The notes under the pieces were generated by a model that saw only the letters and a list, made by a program, of their open reading frames with translations, was not told the DNA's origin and did no database searches. This document shows positions 1 to 10,148 of a stretch of 64,000 nucleotides of DNA, piece by piece. Source of the DNA: Marchantia polymorpha subsp. ruderalis (lineage: Eukaryota > Streptophyta > Marchantiopsida > Marchantiales > Marchantiaceae); contig AP031358.1 of NCBI GenBank assembly GCA_037833965.1, forward strand, positions 2,550,001 through 2,614,000, read 5' to 3'. Position numbers and translations under genes: made by a program. Position 1 is the stretch's first letter. Every line of letters begins with the position of its first letter.

Positions 1-3000
1 GGGGTGAAGCTCGTACGGCTCCTACGGCGCCAGCGCATCAAGATTAGGTAAGTACCTACGGGGTAGCGAATCCGTACGGTCCGCCTTCGGCCCAGCGCCT
101 ACGGCGGAACGGACGGGTGCGCCCTCGGCGGGACGAGACTCCGGAGGCGAGAGCGCCTACAGAGAGGCGAGAGAGATTGACAGACGGGACGAAATTCGTT
201 GACCGCGGTCAACGCCTTCGGCACAGCCGCCTTCGGCGCTGCGCCTACGGCGATGCACCTACGCCGACGGACAACGTAAGAGACCTACACCGACGGACAT
301 CTTCGGCGCTTGCGGTCAGCGCCTACGCACAGGTGGATGGAGTTCAGAGCCGGCGGGAAGTCTGCCGGGGAATCCGCCTTCAGCGGAAGGAGTTCACCTT
401 CGGCGGAGCGTGCGGAGGAATGCCTACGGCGGTGTGGAATCGATGCGAGTCGGAGTGCGAATGCGAGTAGCGCGTCGGCGAGAAAGACGCATTCGGCTTT
501 GCGCGACCATGGCCGAGGCGAAGTATGCTGGCGGAGTTCAAATTGACATTTTGAGCGTGCGAGTGCGCGCGACGGCGGAGCGTGAAGCCGAGCGTGCGAG
601 AGGAGGGCCGTTACACCTCCGAGCCGGCGCAGCCATCAAGTGAGTCGACACTCACGACCGAGTGCCGACCATAACATCCTGCGAGCGGAGAACGGACACT
701 TCATTCTTGAATTTGCGATTTCAATTTCTTGTGCGAGTTGCGCGCGTCCACCTTCTAGCCGAGAGGAATTCCACACACCAACGCGCAGAGACTCACACGG
801 TGACAAAGGGAGAATTGAGTGCGCGACAGTCGGAATCGAGAGAGATTAGAGTTGGCAGGAGAATCGAAGTTGTGAGCAAGAAGCTTGAGGGTAGCGGAGG
901 AAGGTTCACGAAATCAAATTTCAAGAACGCGATGTCGAAGTCCACTCAGCTGCGGATGATTCCGCTCAAGCTTCCGCAGATTGGGTTGCGTGCTTTTCAG
1001 CACCGGCTATTTGCAGTAAAACTCGATTTCCTGCTGTGGGGATGGAATTACGTGTGCCCGGACATGGTGCGCGAATGGCAAAGGGAGAGACACCAATCTA
1101 CGAGCGGGTTCCGACCGCACGTAGATCGTTGGACTGTCCAAGATTGGGGACAAGTGCTGGGAAGATGTGCAGGCGAGGACGGGTTCCTCCTATTTGATAG
1201 TGAGAGCGTCAAGGTGACGAAGGCGGAAGACGCCTCCTTCGTGGAATTGTTCAAGAGAGAGAAGTCCACCAAGAACGGGTACAGGACCCGTGACTACAGG
1301 GATCGCTTCCGCAGAAACCTGGCGATGGCACTTCTGCAACTCTTGCAGCCGCACCGAACAACGTACATCACTTCTTGGCAAATGTCTTGCGTGGAGCTCA
1401 CATTGGTCGGAGCTCCGGTTCAGTGATCGCGTATCTTGCATAGGGTAACGCGGCAGCATGCATTTGAGGAGAGGGGAGGAACGATCAATCATCTCTCCCC
1501 CTTCTTGATAAACTTTTATCGGTCGATGGGTTGCTTAACCGCGACTGAGCGTATTCAGTATCCGCTGTTGTCACTCGACAATCCCGGGAGGTATGTGCAG
1601 GATAACGAGGTCGACTCCGACGCGGAGGACACTCCGACCTCCACTCCACCGGCTCAACAGGATGCGGGGAGAGACGCATCCGCAGCGTGAGTGCCGCGGA
1701 AGCGGAGATGGAGAGAGGAATCGGAGAAAGAGCCACATCGATACTCGACGGCTCTCAAACGGAAGCGGCCACTGGAAGAAATTTGCAGTCGGCCGAAGCA
1801 GAAAGCGCTCCGGCTTGTATTGCTTGTAAGTAGCGTGGAGACGGCGCGGGCCGCCGGAGAGAAGAAGACCCCATCCTCGGAGGAGGACGGGAATGCACTG
1901 ACAGCAGAGGGGTCAGCGGAACTCCCTATGCCGAAGGCACGGACGCCCTCGGCGGAAATGAGACGACCTTCGGGTCAGGAGCGACAACACGCGGCACGGA
2001 TGAGTTTGCCGCCTACGGATAGGCGAATCCATGCAGATAGGAGAACGCCTGCGGATAGGAGAGCGCCTACGCATAGGCGAGACTCGCCTCCGATGCAGCG
2101 CTGGAAAGGAAAGGAGCCGGCGGAAGATCCGCCTTCGGCTCAAGGGCCTTCGGGGCAAGGTCCTTCGGCGGTGAGACCGCCGGGAAATGCACCTTCGGCG
2201 CAAGGGCCTTCGGGCCACCGAGTTACAAGCAGGGAGCCGGCGGGGAACGCGCCCTCGGCGGGAAGTCCGCCGGAAGGTGCGCCTTCGGCGGAAGGGCCTT
2301 CTGGCCAATGGTCATCAGGCGAGCCGCCTTCGGCGGAAGCGCCGCCGACAATAGCGCCTACGCATAGGCAAGACGCATCCCTGGCGCAGGACCTAATGAA
2401 GGAGCGGGACCTATCGAAGGAGCGGGACCTGTAATAACCCACCAAAGGCTAAAACTGCAGTATGGTGGTAAAAAGATCGAACCCACAGGGACAAAGGCAA
2501 CACACAGAGTAAAAGTGTCACGTTTAACAGACTTTTGTAGAGTTTGAATTCTAGGCGACAATCACTCCCAGAAATACTGCAGTGCTCGACTCGGAGGAGG
2601 ATCTCGACTCGGAGGATGCTCGGAGGATGCACGGTACAGCGTGGTCACTCAACACATACACACACACACACCTGAAACTGGCAAAAAGCACAACTCGGAG
2701 GTCGGTCAGGACCTCCGCTTCGGATTTCAGGAGGAAAGTGTCTCAAAAGTTCACTCAGAGGTTCTGCAGGTAGTGCCTCCCACTCCGGCTTTTACTGCCC
2801 TTCCGCCAGGAACTAGCGTAGGGTACCCGGACTGGACTTCCCACTTCGGAACGAAGCCTCTTCATACGCCGTGGACGTCACCCTCGACTCTCACACCAAA
2901 CGCAGGGAGTGCAGACCCGACTGAGAAATTAACTGAGACACGATCCAGTAACACACACAACCTGAATTGCAAACCAAGGTTTACACGAAGTAATAAAACT

Positions 3001-3334
3001 TCACATTGGCATTCAGGGGAAACTTCCCGTAGGAGTACAATCAGGATATGTCACTCGAAGGAGTAAGGGGGAACTGTTCAAGTATCTAACTCGCAGCCGG
3101 CTCTGAGCATCAGAAATCACCCGCAGGTGCAGATCCGCACTACTCAAGTCTCTAACCGGGTACTAGCTCTGAACATTCAGCCGAAGGCCTTCAACTACAA
3201 CATACGGTAACTTCGCTATGCTGCAGCTTCTCTACGTGGTGCCAGGACCAAAATGCACAAACACGCCAAGAAAGTGAGTTCCTGATCTGCACTTCCGAAA
3301 CTGGAAGAGTCCCAAGGCAAAACGCCTTGATCTA

Positions 3335-3341
3335 CTTTATA
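3335..3341 (-). promoter_or_regulatory. TATA box of LTR copy 2
   Basis: TATAAAG on the - strand, 34 bp beyond the ORF stop. It is followed by a stem (CAAGGC / GCCTTG, positions 3313-3329), the same layout as in the other LTRs. Presumed U3/R promoter. Confidence 0.7.
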
Positions 3342-6300
3342 CCCTCAAAACGTCATAACCAGCACTACGCTATCCTATCTACTACTCGCAGCATCTGCGC
3401 GAAACCAAACTATACTACTGCACTCGGCGGATCCGGTGCTGCGCATCCTGCGCGCCGGACTGCTCCGCTCGCTGTCCCTTCCTTGCCAGTCTTCCGACCG
3501 GCTGCGCAACCCCAGGCGTCGGAGCGCTGCAGTGACTTCCGACTCTAAGTGCGCCATAGTGTCGCGCGCACCCGACAAGAAGGTTTCTAATTTCCTCGCC
3601 ACTCGCCGCCGACTCCGACTGTCACCCTCCGTCAATGCCGCCGCCCAAAGCTCGAACTCCCTGAGTGTGATCTTCTCTTGAGCTGCCACCTCCCAATGGG
3701 CGTATCCTTTTAGACAATGGGTCACCCGTGTCGCCAACTCTTCTCGCGCCCTGCAGCTGCCTTCCACCTCTGCTAGCTGCATTTCCGCTTCCGCACGTTG
3801 CGCCCTCAAATCCGAGCACTCGGATTGCAAGTTGCGCAACAACTCCTCATCCTCCTTGCGGGCTCTTTGACTTTCTTCTAAGGCGCGCGTCTGGCGCGCA
3901 AGCTCGGCTGCCAGGACGTGGTTTTGTCTCCGCTCTTCCTGCAATTCCGACTCGATCTTTGCCCGCATTAGCTCGGCATCCGCCTTACTTTTCGTCGCCG
4001 CATCCTCCCTCTGCTGCTGCAAGGCTTGGTATAGCTTCTGTGTGACCGCCAGGTGTTGTCGGAGGGCGGTGTTCCTATCCACATATACTTGGCACCTAGA
4101 GGCCCAAATGGCCACCTTGCTCCTCGTCCTTTGCCTGATAGTCTCCACATAAGACTGCGGTTTTCCAGTACCCGCGTACTTGGATGTCTTGCGATCCAGA
4201 TATCGCAGGAGTGGGACTATCTGCTCGCACAACACCCCTGTTGGCGTTTTCTGCACCGAATCCGCTTCCTGCTCTTCCGAGCTCCTCTCATCCTCAGTCT
4301 CGAGGATTTCAGTCGCCACCGAATCCCTTGGCGACTCCCTGGAACTGTGGCGCGCAGCAGCTTCCGCTGCGACGGCTGCTTCACTGCCTGCTAAAATATC
4401 CAGGGCACTGGGAGATCCCACTGCTTGAGCCCCTGTTCCGGCTCGATCTTCGGTCTCCGAAGGGGTCGACGCCGTAGTGACTCTTGTCACTTTTGCACCG
4501 CCCGCTTCTGCTGCCTGCCCTTCCGGCGCAATCTGCGCGGAAGGTGTCTTCGCTGAAGGTGCGTCCGCCGAAGGCGTCCGCACACTGGTCGCCGGCCCTG
4601 TCCGTCTCGCAGTCGGCGAATCCGGCCGACTCTCTGTTGACCGACTCGCAGTCGGCCGACCAGCAGTTGTCCGACTGGGAGTCGGATACACCCTGCGCGT
4701 CTTGACTCCACTTGGCCTGCTTGCTGGTGGCGTTTTCCCAGAAGTGCCTTCCGCCGAAGACGACCCTCTGAGGGTTGTTGGCTCGTCAGCCAAACTCTCT
4801 TCTGCTTCCGGCCTGCTGTCCGGTTCAACGCGCCGTTCAGTTGGCCTTCTTTCCGCTTGTCGGCCTTCAGTCGCCCGACTGTGGTACCCCACTTTTGGCA
4901 ATTTTGAGGAAATTAAAACATTTTTGGAAAACTGTACCCTGGCAGCATTGTAAATAGCCGTCGGTACATCAAAACAGAGTGAATCCGGAAGATCGCGGGG
5001 ATTCTCGAGGGATCTTGTAGAATCTGGGATTTGGGGTGCAGCAGTAGGGACAGGCACCACCCTCCCTGCGAGCTCTGCAGTTAGGACCCCTACGACGCAA
5101 GGCGCAAAACCCGCCTTCGGAGGTTACGTCCGCGGCTGTAGGGAAACCCTCCATAATTACGTCAACCCTCGGGCGCCTTGACCAAGTTAGGGCCCCGTTG
5201 GAAAGAGCTCGACGCACTGATTCCAACGAGTCCAAGAACGCTTGGAACGGATGAGGACTTAGGGAGTTATCACTATTGGAAGAAACGGAGGCGGTCGCCT
5301 ACGGCGGAAAGAGTTTGCCACCGGCGCGAATTCCGCCTACGCGGAAGGGGGGGGAAGCAAGTTTTGTCCTATGCGCGGACGAAGGCGTTCGCCTGTGCAC
5401 AGGCGAAGTAGGGTTAGGGGAGGCGCGAAGTCCGCCTACGCACAGGCGCTCGCCTGTGCACAGGCGCTTCGGCGTCGGCGGAAAATCCGCCTTGGGCCCT
5501 AGAAATGCGCCTTGTGAGGTAGAAAGTGTACGGCGCCTTCCGCGCCAGCGCAGCGCCGCGTACGACGGAAGAGCCGCCAGAGTAATCAAATCGGTACGGA
5601 CCATGCGGACGGGACAGGTGGATGCGCTCTTGGACGGACGGAGTTGCGGCGGCGGAAGCGCCGACGAAGAGACAAGGAACGGACAGACTGGACGGAGACG
5701 GCTGACCACGGTCAACGCCTTCCGCGCCAGCGCAGCGCCGCGCACGGAATTCGCCTGCGCACAGGCGAACGCCTGTGCACAGGAGGATGTTCAAGTTTCG
5801 CGCCGGCGGAGAATCCGCCGAGGCTCCTGCCTGCGCACAGGCAGGAGTTGAACTTTTGTCCGACATGCGGACGCACGCGTCAAGGCAGAGGGGGATTGGC
5901 TGAGGGGCGGTACGAACAAGTGTACCGCGCAAGGCGGAAAACTCGCCTTCGGCGCTGCGCCCCCATGTCCGCGGGGTAATACGCTCGCGGAGTTCAAATC
6001 CGCCAATTCGAGCGTGAGAGTTTAATCGACGACGGCGGAGCGTGAAGCCGCGCGTGAGAGCGAAGACCGTTCCAGCGTACAGCCGGCGCGGCCATCAAGT
6101 GAGACGTTCTTCACGAGCAAGAGCCGACCATGACCTTCGACCGGGCGGCGGAGAACGTCCCATTCTTGAATTCGCGATTCCAATCTCTTGTGCGCGCGGC
6201 GCGCATCCATCTGCTGGCTGCTAAACATTCTCGACGTCGTCGCACAGGAGATTTCTTGTTGATTGAGGGAGAAGTGAATGCGCGTGATTTGGAATTGAGG

Positions 6301-6381
6301 GCGATTAGAGTTTGCCGAGAGAGAAAGAAGCTCGGGCGGTGCGGAAGTAGAATGAGCGGGCGAGCGAACCCCAGGAACGCA

Positions 6382-9237
6382 ATGACGAGACCGAGCAGAT
6401 TGCGGATGGTGCCACTTCGCCTACCGCAGAACGGGCTGCGCGCTTTCGAGGAGCGCTTAATAGCAAGAAAGCTCGATTTCTTGCTATGGGGATGGAACTA
6501 CATCTGTGCGAATATGGTGCGCGAGTGGCTAGAGCCACAGGGACCACCCTCGCGCGGATTGCGTCCGCATGTTGATCGGTGGACAGTCCAAGATTGGGCG
6601 CAGGCGTTGGGAAGATGTGCTGGCATGCCAGGGCATCTCCTTTTCGACAGTGAGAGCATCAAGGTGACCAAGCAGGAAGAGGCGCAATTTGTGGAGCTGT
6701 TCAAGACCGGGAGGTCTACCAAGAATGGGTACAGGACCCGTGATTACAAGGATCGATTTCGCCGGACTTTGTCCGCGGCGCTGATGCAATTACTGCAGCC
6801 GCACCGCGCCTGCTACATCACATTGTGGCAGGTCTCTTTTGTGGAGTGCGTTATCGAGGGAACTCCAATTCACTGGGCGAGCATCCTGCACCGGGTGATG
6901 CGACAGCACGCGTTTGAGGAGAAGGGGGGAACTCTAAACCATCTTTCTCCTTTCCTCATCAATTTTTATCGACAGCGGAATTGTTTGACAGCGGCGGAGC
7001 TTGAACATTTTCCGCCATTGTCCATCGACCATCCCGGGAAGTATGTGCGGGAGAATGAGGTCGACACTGATGCAGAGGAGTCACCGACTTCTACCCCATC
7101 AAGGCGGAGGGACGAAGGGAGACACACTCCTGCAGCACGAGTGCCGCGGAAGCGGCGATGGAGGGAAGAGTCTGAAGAGGAGCAGCATCAAGAACCCTCT
7201 GCTCCCATTCGACCGCGGCCGCTGTGCGAGTCATACAGCCGGCCGAAGCAGAAGGCACGCAGACTGGTGTTACCAGCCAACAGTGCGGACACGGCGACGA
7301 TTGCGACGGAGAAAGGAAGTGCGTCGCCAGAGAAGCATGAGGAAGCGCGAACGACCGCAGGAGCAACGGGCCACGCTGCAACCTCGACGGGAGAGAGGCC
7401 GCCTACGGGCCAAGGGCCTCCGGAGTTACCACGTGCGATGCGGACAGATGTTCCGTTTGCGCACAGACGAGCCTCCGCGGACGGACGAGCCTCCGCGGAC
7501 AGGCGATCACAAGTGGACGTGGATCTACGCTTACGCGTGGGAAGGAGCAGTCCGCCTGTGCACAGGACACCTCCACACGTGCCGCCTGTGCACAGGCAAG
7601 AATCACCCCCGTTCCAACGTAGGAAGGGGAAGGAGCCGGCGGAAGAACCGCCTACGAGACACCGGCCCTCGGGGCCAGACCCTCCGGCGCACCACGCGCC
7701 GCAATTTGCGCCTTCGGCGCCAGGGCCTTCGAGCCGAGAAGATACGAGCAAGGAGCGTGCGGAGGCCGCACCATCGGCGGGAAGTCCGCCGATAGATGCG
7801 CCTTCGGCGGTAGGGCCTATAGGCCAAGGGACATCGGGCGAGCGGCCCCCGGCCATGTCGCCTTCGGCGATGGATGTCCGCGGCGCTACGCCTGCGGCGG
7901 ACAAGACGCCGGCAATTGCGCCTGCGCACGGGCCGGGCACAGCCCCCACGGACCGATCAAGGGAGCAGCAACAGACGGAGGAGCGGAGTGACTGTCCGCG
8001 GGATGAAATTTCGATGCGCGATGCGCAATCAAACCCCGCGCAGCCACCCTCTGCTCGATCGCCTTCGGCGGCGGGTGACGGCGGCAGAGAGGACGCGGTA
8101 GACAACCAACAAGTGAGCGACGGGGATGCTGCACGGGTACATTCGCCTTCCGCCTTAGACATTTTGGCGACGAGCAGCGAGGCTGCAGCCGTGCCTTCGC
8201 AGGCAGCACACGTCGATGACGTGCAGCCCCACTCGGGGCAGTCGCCGACGCAATCAATGGCGACTGAAATTCTCCACTCGGATGATGACGACGGAGGCTC
8301 CACGGAAGAAATGTCAGGAGCAGAAGACACCGAGGAGGAGGAGGAGGAAATTGTTGGAGCGCCGGCGGCGGCGCTCTCTGAGCAGGTGATTCCGTTGCTG
8401 AGGTACTTGGATCGCAAGGTCGATAAATACGCCGACCCACTCCAGCCGGGATCTTACATCGAGTTAGTGCGCAGGCGGACTCGCACTAAAGTCCACACCA
8501 GCAAGCTGTTAGCTAGAGTGGACCAGGAGTTGAGGGAATTGAAGGAGAAGCATGCATGCTTGTGGGGTCAGTACAAACTTAATCAGAAATTCTACAAGCA
8601 CTCCGAGAAGATGAAGGATGAGAAACTGGGCGAGCTCACCAGGGAGCAGGTGAAGGTCAAGGAAGCACTCATTTCTGAGCAGGCCCAGAATCGGATTTTG
8701 TCAGAGGAGCTCGTGCGACAGACGCGGTTGTTGGAACAATGTCAGCTCGCACGGCAGGCGGATGAAGAGTTAATCCGCAAGTTACAGTCAGAGTGTGGCG
8801 AATTGAGAGCGCAACGTGCTGAAGCCGAATCGCAATTAGTGATAATTGAAGAGGATCGCAGGAAGGAGGCGGATCGCACGAAGGTGGAGACGGCGAGGCG
8901 AGTCGCCCACTGTCTCAAGGGCTACGCCCACTGGGAAGTGAAGGCGCAGGAGAAACTCACACTGCGTGAGTTTGAATTGCGCGCAGCCGGGTTGTTGTCA
9001 AGCGACAGTAGGAGTCGGCGGAAGGTAGCAAAGAAGCTCGATGCCTTTCTGTCGAAGGCACAGGGTACCATGTCCGCCCTCGAAGTGGAGGTGTCCGCGG
9101 CGTTGCAGCGTTTGGGACTGCGCAGTCGAGCGGAAGATTGGCAGGGTAGGGAGTTAGTGCGCGGCAGTCGGCCGCGCAGGAGACGTAGTACAGGTTCCGC
9201 GGAGTGTAGTGTAGCGTGGTTCCGTGCAGGCGTGTAG
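6382..9237 (+). CDS. LTR-encoded protein, intact copy (unknown function, coiled coil)
   Basis: Intact frame of 951 codons from ATG 6382; the frame is also open from an ATG at 6130. I favour 6382 because the Met in the context NAM(S/T) is kept in all five copies while the roughly 84 codons before it are not. Layout, numbered from 6130: conserved domain about 85-310 (GLRAFEERLIARKLDFLLWG, WTVQDWAQALGRC, IHWASIL, LSPFLINFY); basic patches PRKRRWR (339-345) and RPKQKARR (371-378), candidate nuclear signals; Ser/Pro/Ala-rich repeats with PSA and PVHR units about 380-720; an acidic run; then Glu/Lys/Arg/Leu-rich coiled coil about 760-900 and a basic tail. I do not recognise the fold. The N-terminal domain recalls accessory ORFs of plant retrotransposons (Athila ORF-like or plant mobile domains), which is inference only. 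No membrane segment or signal peptide is seen. Confidence 0.8.
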   Translation: MTRPSRLRMVPLRLPQNGLRAFEERLIARKLDFLLWGWNYICANMVREWLEPQGPPSRGLRPHVDRWTVQDWAQALGRCAGMPGHLLFDSESIKVTKQEEAQFVELFKTGRSTKNGYRTRDYKDRFRRTLSAALMQLLQPHRACYITLWQVSFVECVIEGTPIHWASILHRVMRQHAFEEKGGTLNHLSPFLINFYRQRNCLTAAELEHFPPLSIDHPGKYVRENEVDTDAEESPTSTPSRRRDEGRHTPAARVPRKRRWREESEEEQHQEPSAPIRPRPLCESYSRPKQKARRLVLPANSADTATIATEKGSASPEKHEEARTTAGATGHAATSTGERPPTGQGPPELPRAMRTDVPFAHRRASADGRASADRRSQVDVDLRLRVGRSSPPVHRTPPHVPPVHRQESPPFQRRKGKEPAEEPPTRHRPSGPDPPAHHAPQFAPSAPGPSSREDTSKERAEAAPSAGSPPIDAPSAVGPIGQGTSGERPPAMSPSAMDVRGATPAADKTPAIAPAHGPGTAPTDRSREQQQTEERSDCPRDEISMRDAQSNPAQPPSARSPSAAGDGGREDAVDNQQVSDGDAARVHSPSALDILATSSEAAAVPSQAAHVDDVQPHSGQSPTQSMATEILHSDDDDGGSTEEMSGAEDTEEEEEEIVGAPAAALSEQVIPLLRYLDRKVDKYADPLQPGSYIELVRRRTRTKVHTSKLLARVDQELRELKEKHACLWGQYKLNQKFYKHSEKMKDEKLGELTREQVKVKEALISEQAQNRILSEELVRQTRLLEQCQLARQADEELIRKLQSECGELRAQRAEAESQLVIIEEDRRKEADRTKVETARRVAHCLKGYAHWEVKAQEKLTLREFELRAAGLLSSDSRSRRKVAKKLDAFLSKAQGTMSALEVEVSAALQRLGLRSRAEDWQGRELVRGSRPRRRRSTGSAECSVAWFRAGV

Positions 9238-9273
9238 CGTAGTGCAGTGTAGTGCTAGGTAGGACTTAGAAGG

Positions 9274-9281
9274 TATAAAAT
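9274..9281 (+). promoter_or_regulatory. TATA box of LTR copy 3 (U3/R core promoter)
   Basis: TATAAAAT begins 37 bp after the ORF stop. At the usual spacing of about 30 bp, transcription would start near 9300-9310, inside or just after the conserved hairpin at 9286-9302. This places the ORF wholly in U3 and the following roughly 0.94 kb in R/U5. Confidence 0.7.
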
Positions 9282-9285
9282 AGTT

Positions 9286-9302
9286 CCAGGCGTTTTGCCT
9301 GG
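9286..9302 (+). promoter_or_regulatory. Conserved 6-bp hairpin beside the predicted LTR transcription start
   Basis: CCAGGC-GTTTT-GCCTGG in copy 3 and both LTRs of the full element; CAAGGC-GTYTT-GCCTTG in copies 1 and 2. The second base pair changes from C-G to A-T on both sides, a compensatory change that supports selection on pairing. Copy 4 has one mismatch. Confidence 0.6.
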
Positions 9303-9687
9303 GGTTCTTTCCCATCAGAAGTATAGATCAGGAACCCATTTCCTTTGCGTGTTTGTGTCCTTGAGTTCTGTCACCACGCACGAGGAGTTACAACTTAGCG
9401 TTCCGCATTTTGTAGCTGAAGGCCTTCGGCCGAATGTTCAGAGCTAGTCCATTGGTTAGAGACTTGAGTAGTTCGGATCTGCACCTGCGGGTGACTGCCG
9501 ATGCTTAGAGCCAGTGACTAGTTAGATACTTGAACAGTTTCGCCCCTACACCTTCGAGTGTTTCTTTCTGATTGTACTCCCTTGGGATTTTTCCCCTGAA
9601 TGCCAAAGTGAAGTTTTGCTACTTCGTGTAAGCCTTGGTTGTAAATTCAGGTTACGCTGCAGCAGGTGCCTTGAGGGTAACCCCTGT

Positions 9688-10148
9688 AGTATTTCTGGGA
9701 ATGACAAGTGCCTGAGAATTCAAACTCTTCAATAGACTGTTGTTGTGTTACTGGAATGTTTCTCCGTGAGTCCTTCAGTGCGGACCTGTGTTCTCTGCGC
9801 GTTTTGTGAGTTGAGAGTGTTGTTCACCGCGTAGGAGTAACTTCGATCCGAAGTAGGTAGTCCAAAACCGGGTTTCCTACACTAGCAGCAAGCTAGTGGA
9901 AGCGTTGTAAAAGCCGGAGTTGGAAGCCACTGCCCGCAGCTTCGCTGAGTGTGCTCGCGAGAGACTTTTCCCCCCTGAAATCTTGAGTAGAGGTCCTAAC
10001 GGATCTCTGGGTTGTGTTTCTGTAGTTTCAGGTGTGTGTGTGTGTGTTACGCTGCACTGTGCGACCTCCGAGTGCGCTCCGAGTGGACACTTGCAGTATT
10101 TCTGGGAGTGACAGTCGCCTGAGAATTCAAACTCCTCAATAGTCTGTT
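9688..10148 (+). repeat. 54-nt direct repeat in the R/U5 leader (9688-9741 and 10095-10148)
   Basis: Both blocks begin AGTATTTCTGGGA and end in CAATAG.CTGTT, differing at only a few positions, 407 bp apart. The same pair occurs in the other LTR copies, so the duplication belongs to the family. Confidence 0.75.

Noticed and set aside
5380-5480. Regularly recurring palindromes in U3 suggested a CRISPR-like array.
   Set aside because: Spacing is irregular, there are no unique spacers of constant length, and the context is a eukaryotic LTR.
5276-5851. Open frame of about 190 codons in U3 upstream of the LTR ORF, also present in the 3' and 5' LTRs with length differences of multiples of three.
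   Set aside because: It starts at TTG, has no ATG, and comparable open frames exist on the opposite strand in the same place. GC-rich palindromic repeats avoid stops on both strands.
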